A stretch of 64,000 nt of DNA from Kalaharituber pfeilii (Eukaryota; Ascomycota; Pezizomycetes; Pezizales; Pezizaceae): positions 992,001-1,056,000 of the forward strand of contig WHUZ01000001.1 of the NCBI GenBank assembly GCA_015179045.1. Direction: 5' to 3'. Within the stretch, counting starts at the first letter, position 1. Every line of letters begins with the position of its first letter. The notes beneath the pieces are model-generated. The model worked only from the letters and a program-made list of their open reading frames with translations. It did not search any database and had not been told where the DNA came from. The translations under genes were made by a program, and so were the position numbers. Of the stretch, positions 60,779 through 64,000 are shown piece after piece.

Positions 60779-61968
60779 TCAGATGTGTTTACTCAATGCA
60801 CAAAGTTTAAAGAAATCGTCCTGCCTCAGCTCAGCTAACGTAACGGAATGAACCTGACATGGGCCAAGGCAGTCGATCGCTACTCGGCCCATGGGAAGTC
60901 GTTCAAGATAGTGAATCTTATTGATGCCTAATGATTCGGCAAATTGTTGGAGTTCGTGGTAATTCAATCCAACTTGGGCCATCTCATGACTGTCATCTGA
61001 AAAGGTAAATCGTCCACCCTTTGATAAGGTAAGCTAGGCAGCCGTTAGTTACAGAATATCCTGCATCTCAAATTGTAAACAAACCTCACAAATGTCCCGC
61101 CTTGGATATGGTTCGTTCCATCCCTTCCTAAAACTAGCTGAGTTAAGCTCAAACAAGCCGCCATAGTCCACTATATATTGGACATTTCGCTCAACTTTTT
61201 CCCATACCCGTGGCCAGAGGCGGAGATCCAGATCGCTGTTGTCCGAAAATAGCCGGATAAGGTCAAAATGAGCTACAATAGGTGGCTTTAGCTGCACCAA
61301 CATTTCAAACTGAGCATCAAAATATGCTTGGAATAGCAATTCTTCAGTCCCTCCACATGATTCCTGTGCTTCAATATACATATTCTTATCAAAGTCTATA
61401 GGAATGCCATTGACATGGTGAACCGAGCCTATAAATAGATCAAACTTGTAGTCTTGTTGGAGGCGCTGAATAAGCTGGACTGATGAAGGTCGGATGTAGT
61501 CTATCTCAAAGCCAACAAGAATGTGAATGTTCTCAGCATATCGGTCTCGCAGGTGAAGAGCCGCTGCGTAATAGTCGGCAAACATCCTCCAAAGGTCAAA
61601 GTTGGTAATCTCCGCAGCTAGCTAAATAGTCACAGAGCGTGTAACATCGCAAAGAGTCAGCGATGAACGGAATTGTCATTGCGAAAATAGCAAAATTCGA
61701 GGGCAGAGCGGAAATTTCGGCGCAAACACAGTCGCCAATGCCTCGAGAGTAAGGCAACATGGGTACATCAAGAAGAAAATATAGCAAAATGCGTGATTTA
61801 AGGAACAACCTCCTCTGGATATAAGTCCTCTGGTTGATCACGAGGCATATGTTCTGTCAATGCCAACACTTTCATGCCTTTCATAATTGCTGCTTCAATA
61901 ATGTCCTTCAGTGTATCCTTCGCATGCAGGCAGAATTCTCCAGAATGGCTGTGATGAGAGAAAGGCAT
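60779..61968 (-). CDS. his2: Histidinol-phosphate phosphatase, PHP type (His2)
   Basis: Removes phosphate from L-histidinol phosphate in histidine biosynthesis. Three exons (61968-61810, 61621-61085 and 61033-60779) give 316 residues; introns are 188 and 51 nt. The PHP metal-binding residues are visible: HHSHSGEFC at the N-terminus, LTEHMP, VGFEIDYI, GSVHHV, VAHFDLIRL and SDDSHE near the end. The MEH/TEHMPR-type segment and ELNSASFRKGWNEPYPR match fungal His2. The start at 61968 puts the first metal His pair at residues 5-6, as usual for the family. Confidence 0.93.
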
Positions 61969-64000
61969 CGTGTATGGGGCAGATTTGAATCCCAATATAC
62001 AGAAATGGGCTACAGAGTTGCTGTGCAGATGAGAAAAAGAGTAGTGGTATTATAGAAAGTAATTAGGCACAACACAATCTCCAAGAATCGAACTTGATGC
62101 TAAATAAATTTGGGGATGAGAAGCTTGGGGCGATTACACAACATACTAGAACATTGACTAGCATTTATATGAAAGTTCCTGAGCAGAAGGTCAATATGTT
62201 CTTCATATGGCATCAATCCCTTAGTGTACGGGGTTGATGAAATAACACATCAAACTTAGTTAATGGAACTTCGCAGCGTCATAGGATCTTTTGTGCGTTA
62301 GTGCGAAAAGAAGTCAGTTCATGTGCTTCTAAGAAGTCGGGGTAAAAGGCTCCAGGATATTGGGCAGTGGCTTGAGGGTATATGCCCCGTTGAGCACATT
62401 GTGGGGTAATGATAATGCTAAAGCTCACACTGGTTCTATTCTTAGTTCTGAATGACAACGAGCAGAGGGGGCAGAAGAAAAGAACGGAATTGACCGCTGC
62501 TGGTGGGGCTACCTTGCCCAGCTCAGCTTGATGTCCTCCAGGGCCACGAGGCTGACGATGATCCCACTTATCCACATCCACCCCAATGGGACCCACAATC
62601 CCCGCCCATCCCCATTTGACAGCGAAAATCATGTGGGAGCAGATGGTGACCCATGTGTGAATTATACGAGGGTGAGAAATAAGCAGGACTAAAGGAGGCA
62701 TCCCCTTGGCGTAGTGGTCGCCTAGTTCGATGCATGCTGCATATTGCAATCCGAAGAGGTTGTTGTAGCTCTCCGGATGTGAAGCAACCAATGTGATACG
62801 TACAGAATCTTGCTTAGATCTGGGGGCGCATTGGGCTGGGAGAGCACACCACAGGTAGCCTTACCCAGTCTCAAACCTGGACCTTACCCAGGCCTCAATG
62901 GGCGCAGGGAGTGCAGGGCATGGGAGGGGAAGAAAGGGAGGACGGCAGAGGAGGCGGGGTGTGGGGGAGGGTGGAGGAAGGGAGGCAGGGAGGGAAGGAG
63001 GGAGGGAGGGAAGGGGGGGAAGGGGGGAAGGGGGGGAAGAATTGCAACCCTGCAGCTTGCAGAAACAGTATGCATACTGCGATGCTGTGCTCAGCAGGCT
63101 GTGGCTGACATCGAGATGCCGGGGATGCGTGCGACGTCGACCGCGAGTTACTGTAGGACTGCATCATAGGCACTGCGCACTAGACTCCAGCGTCGCTGCA
63201 TTAGGCGCTGGGCAGCACTATGCAAGCTGGCACGAGAACCGTCAATTGCTCTTCATCAACGAGCTCAGTTCCGAAACAAGCTGTTGCTTCCGGCCAGCGC
63301 GCCCCTCGCGACTCGCGAGCGCCGGCGCAACTCGCCGTTGCAACTCGAATCCTGATACTATGGTAGGGTCCTGCTAGCTCCAGAGTAAGCGGCATTGGAG
63401 CTACTGCACCACCCACTCCTCTGTTCCACAAAGTTTGAGTTAGCTGCTTGAGATAAACAGACCGAATCAAATAGTAATCGAGACCGGCAATCGAGAAGGA
63501 ATGCCCAGCATGAAACTTGTATCATAGAGTTGGGAAGCGTGTGGCAGTCCATTAATTGAGGTGCCATGGGTCATGCAACGGCCAAGCGAAACCGGCGAGA
63601 CGTCAGGATATGTTAATATTTTTAGAGACCCTTATCTTCTTTCCAAGTTGTTTTATAGGTTAGATCATAGAGGGATTTTGGAACCCTGTACGTATCCCTG
63701 TAGGAAGGAATTCAAATCAACAAGGATAAAATGAAGTAACCTCAAAGTGTACTGTACAAGACTGTTCAAAATAACACGACCCGCTGATTTGGAACTCCCA
63801 CAAGGCATACGAGCCTCCATCATGACCACCGACTTTACAATGCATATCCAACTTGATGCATACAGTTTGAACTTGAAACATTTTGCAAGCACTGAATATA
63901 TCTGGGATTTCCTATGATCCTGTTTGATAGTTAGATATGTTTGATAATTCTTTTTTTTAATAGCAAAATTGATGGGGATTATGCAAAATACGATGCATTA
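61969..64000. other. Right-edge intergenic DNA
   Basis: 2 kb without a supported gene. A 170-residue minus-strand frame (62279-62791) shows no domain. A long purine tract lies at about 62920-63042. GC content rises between 62500 and 63400. Confidence 0.45.
62920..63042. repeat. Polypurine GGGA/GGAA tract
   Basis: About 120 bp that are almost only G and A on the plus strand, with many GGGAGGGA units and four runs of six or more G at its right end. Simple-sequence DNA able in principle to form triplex or G-quadruplex structures. Confidence 0.85.

Noticed and set aside
62075..62125. Possible minus-strand tRNA T-arm with a GTTCGATTC loop
   Set aside because: The T-arm pairs, but no matching acceptor strand or A-box is found 50-70 nt upstream.
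62700..62745. tRNA-like A-box (TGGCGTAGTGG) and B-box (AGTTCGATGC) close together
   Set aside because: The boxes are about 10 nt apart, with no room for D and anticodon arms and no acceptor stem pairing.
62279..62791. 170-residue minus-strand frame
   Set aside because: No domain; located in a stretch with raised GC content where long frames arise easily.

Overview
This is a window of nuclear DNA from a filamentous ascomycete fungus (Pezizomycotina-like). The evidence is a set of intron-rich genes with short introns (about 50-190 nt), mostly GT..AG with CTAAC/CTAAT-like branch sites, and fungal orthologues: Dsc1/Tul1, Lcb2, Tms1, Met8, Usb1, Pal1, Mtc6, Smc6, Uch2, Atp18, Gep3, Rrp42, Gut1 and His2. 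Gene density is low (about 19 recognisable genes in 64 kb) with long AT-rich spacers and DNA transposons, which suggests a repeat-bearing genome such as a Pezizomycete; that placement is only an inference.

Layout. 0.6-9.5 kb: dsc1 (minus) is divergent from lcb2 (plus), followed by tms1 (plus). This is a membrane-lipid themed group: a Golgi/endosomal ubiquitin ligase, the serine palmitoyltransferase catalytic subunit and a SERINC protein. 10.3-19.4 kb: met8 (siroheme), usb1 (U6 snRNA maturation), pal1 (cell morphology), a small acidic hypothetical gene and mtc6. 20-29 kb: a large PPR protein, a coiled-coil hypothetical protein, an exact 98-bp tandem duplication, mitochondrial ribosomal protein bL32m and a fumarylacetoacetase gene that carries an apparent frameshift. 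29.6-36 kb: smc6 followed by uch2, both on the minus strand. 36-43 kb: a gene-poor transposon island holding a 1.28-kb Ginger-like non-autonomous element and a Tc1/mariner-superfamily transposon whose left terminal repeat was split by a 783-bp MITE. 43-50 kb: the four-exon atp18 gene, then gep3 and rrp42 as a divergent pair. 50-64 kb: mostly empty sequence with gut1, a second diverged copy of the MITE family and his2.

Most genes are housekeeping genes that do not form a pathway cluster. Mitochondrial function recurs (bL32m, PPR protein, Atp18, Gep3, Gut1), as does lipid homeostasis at the left end. Exon boundaries were placed by eye from splice signals and family conservation. Starts of pal1, mtc6, bL32m and the coiled-coil gene are uncertain. 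I found no tRNA, rRNA or CRISPR array.
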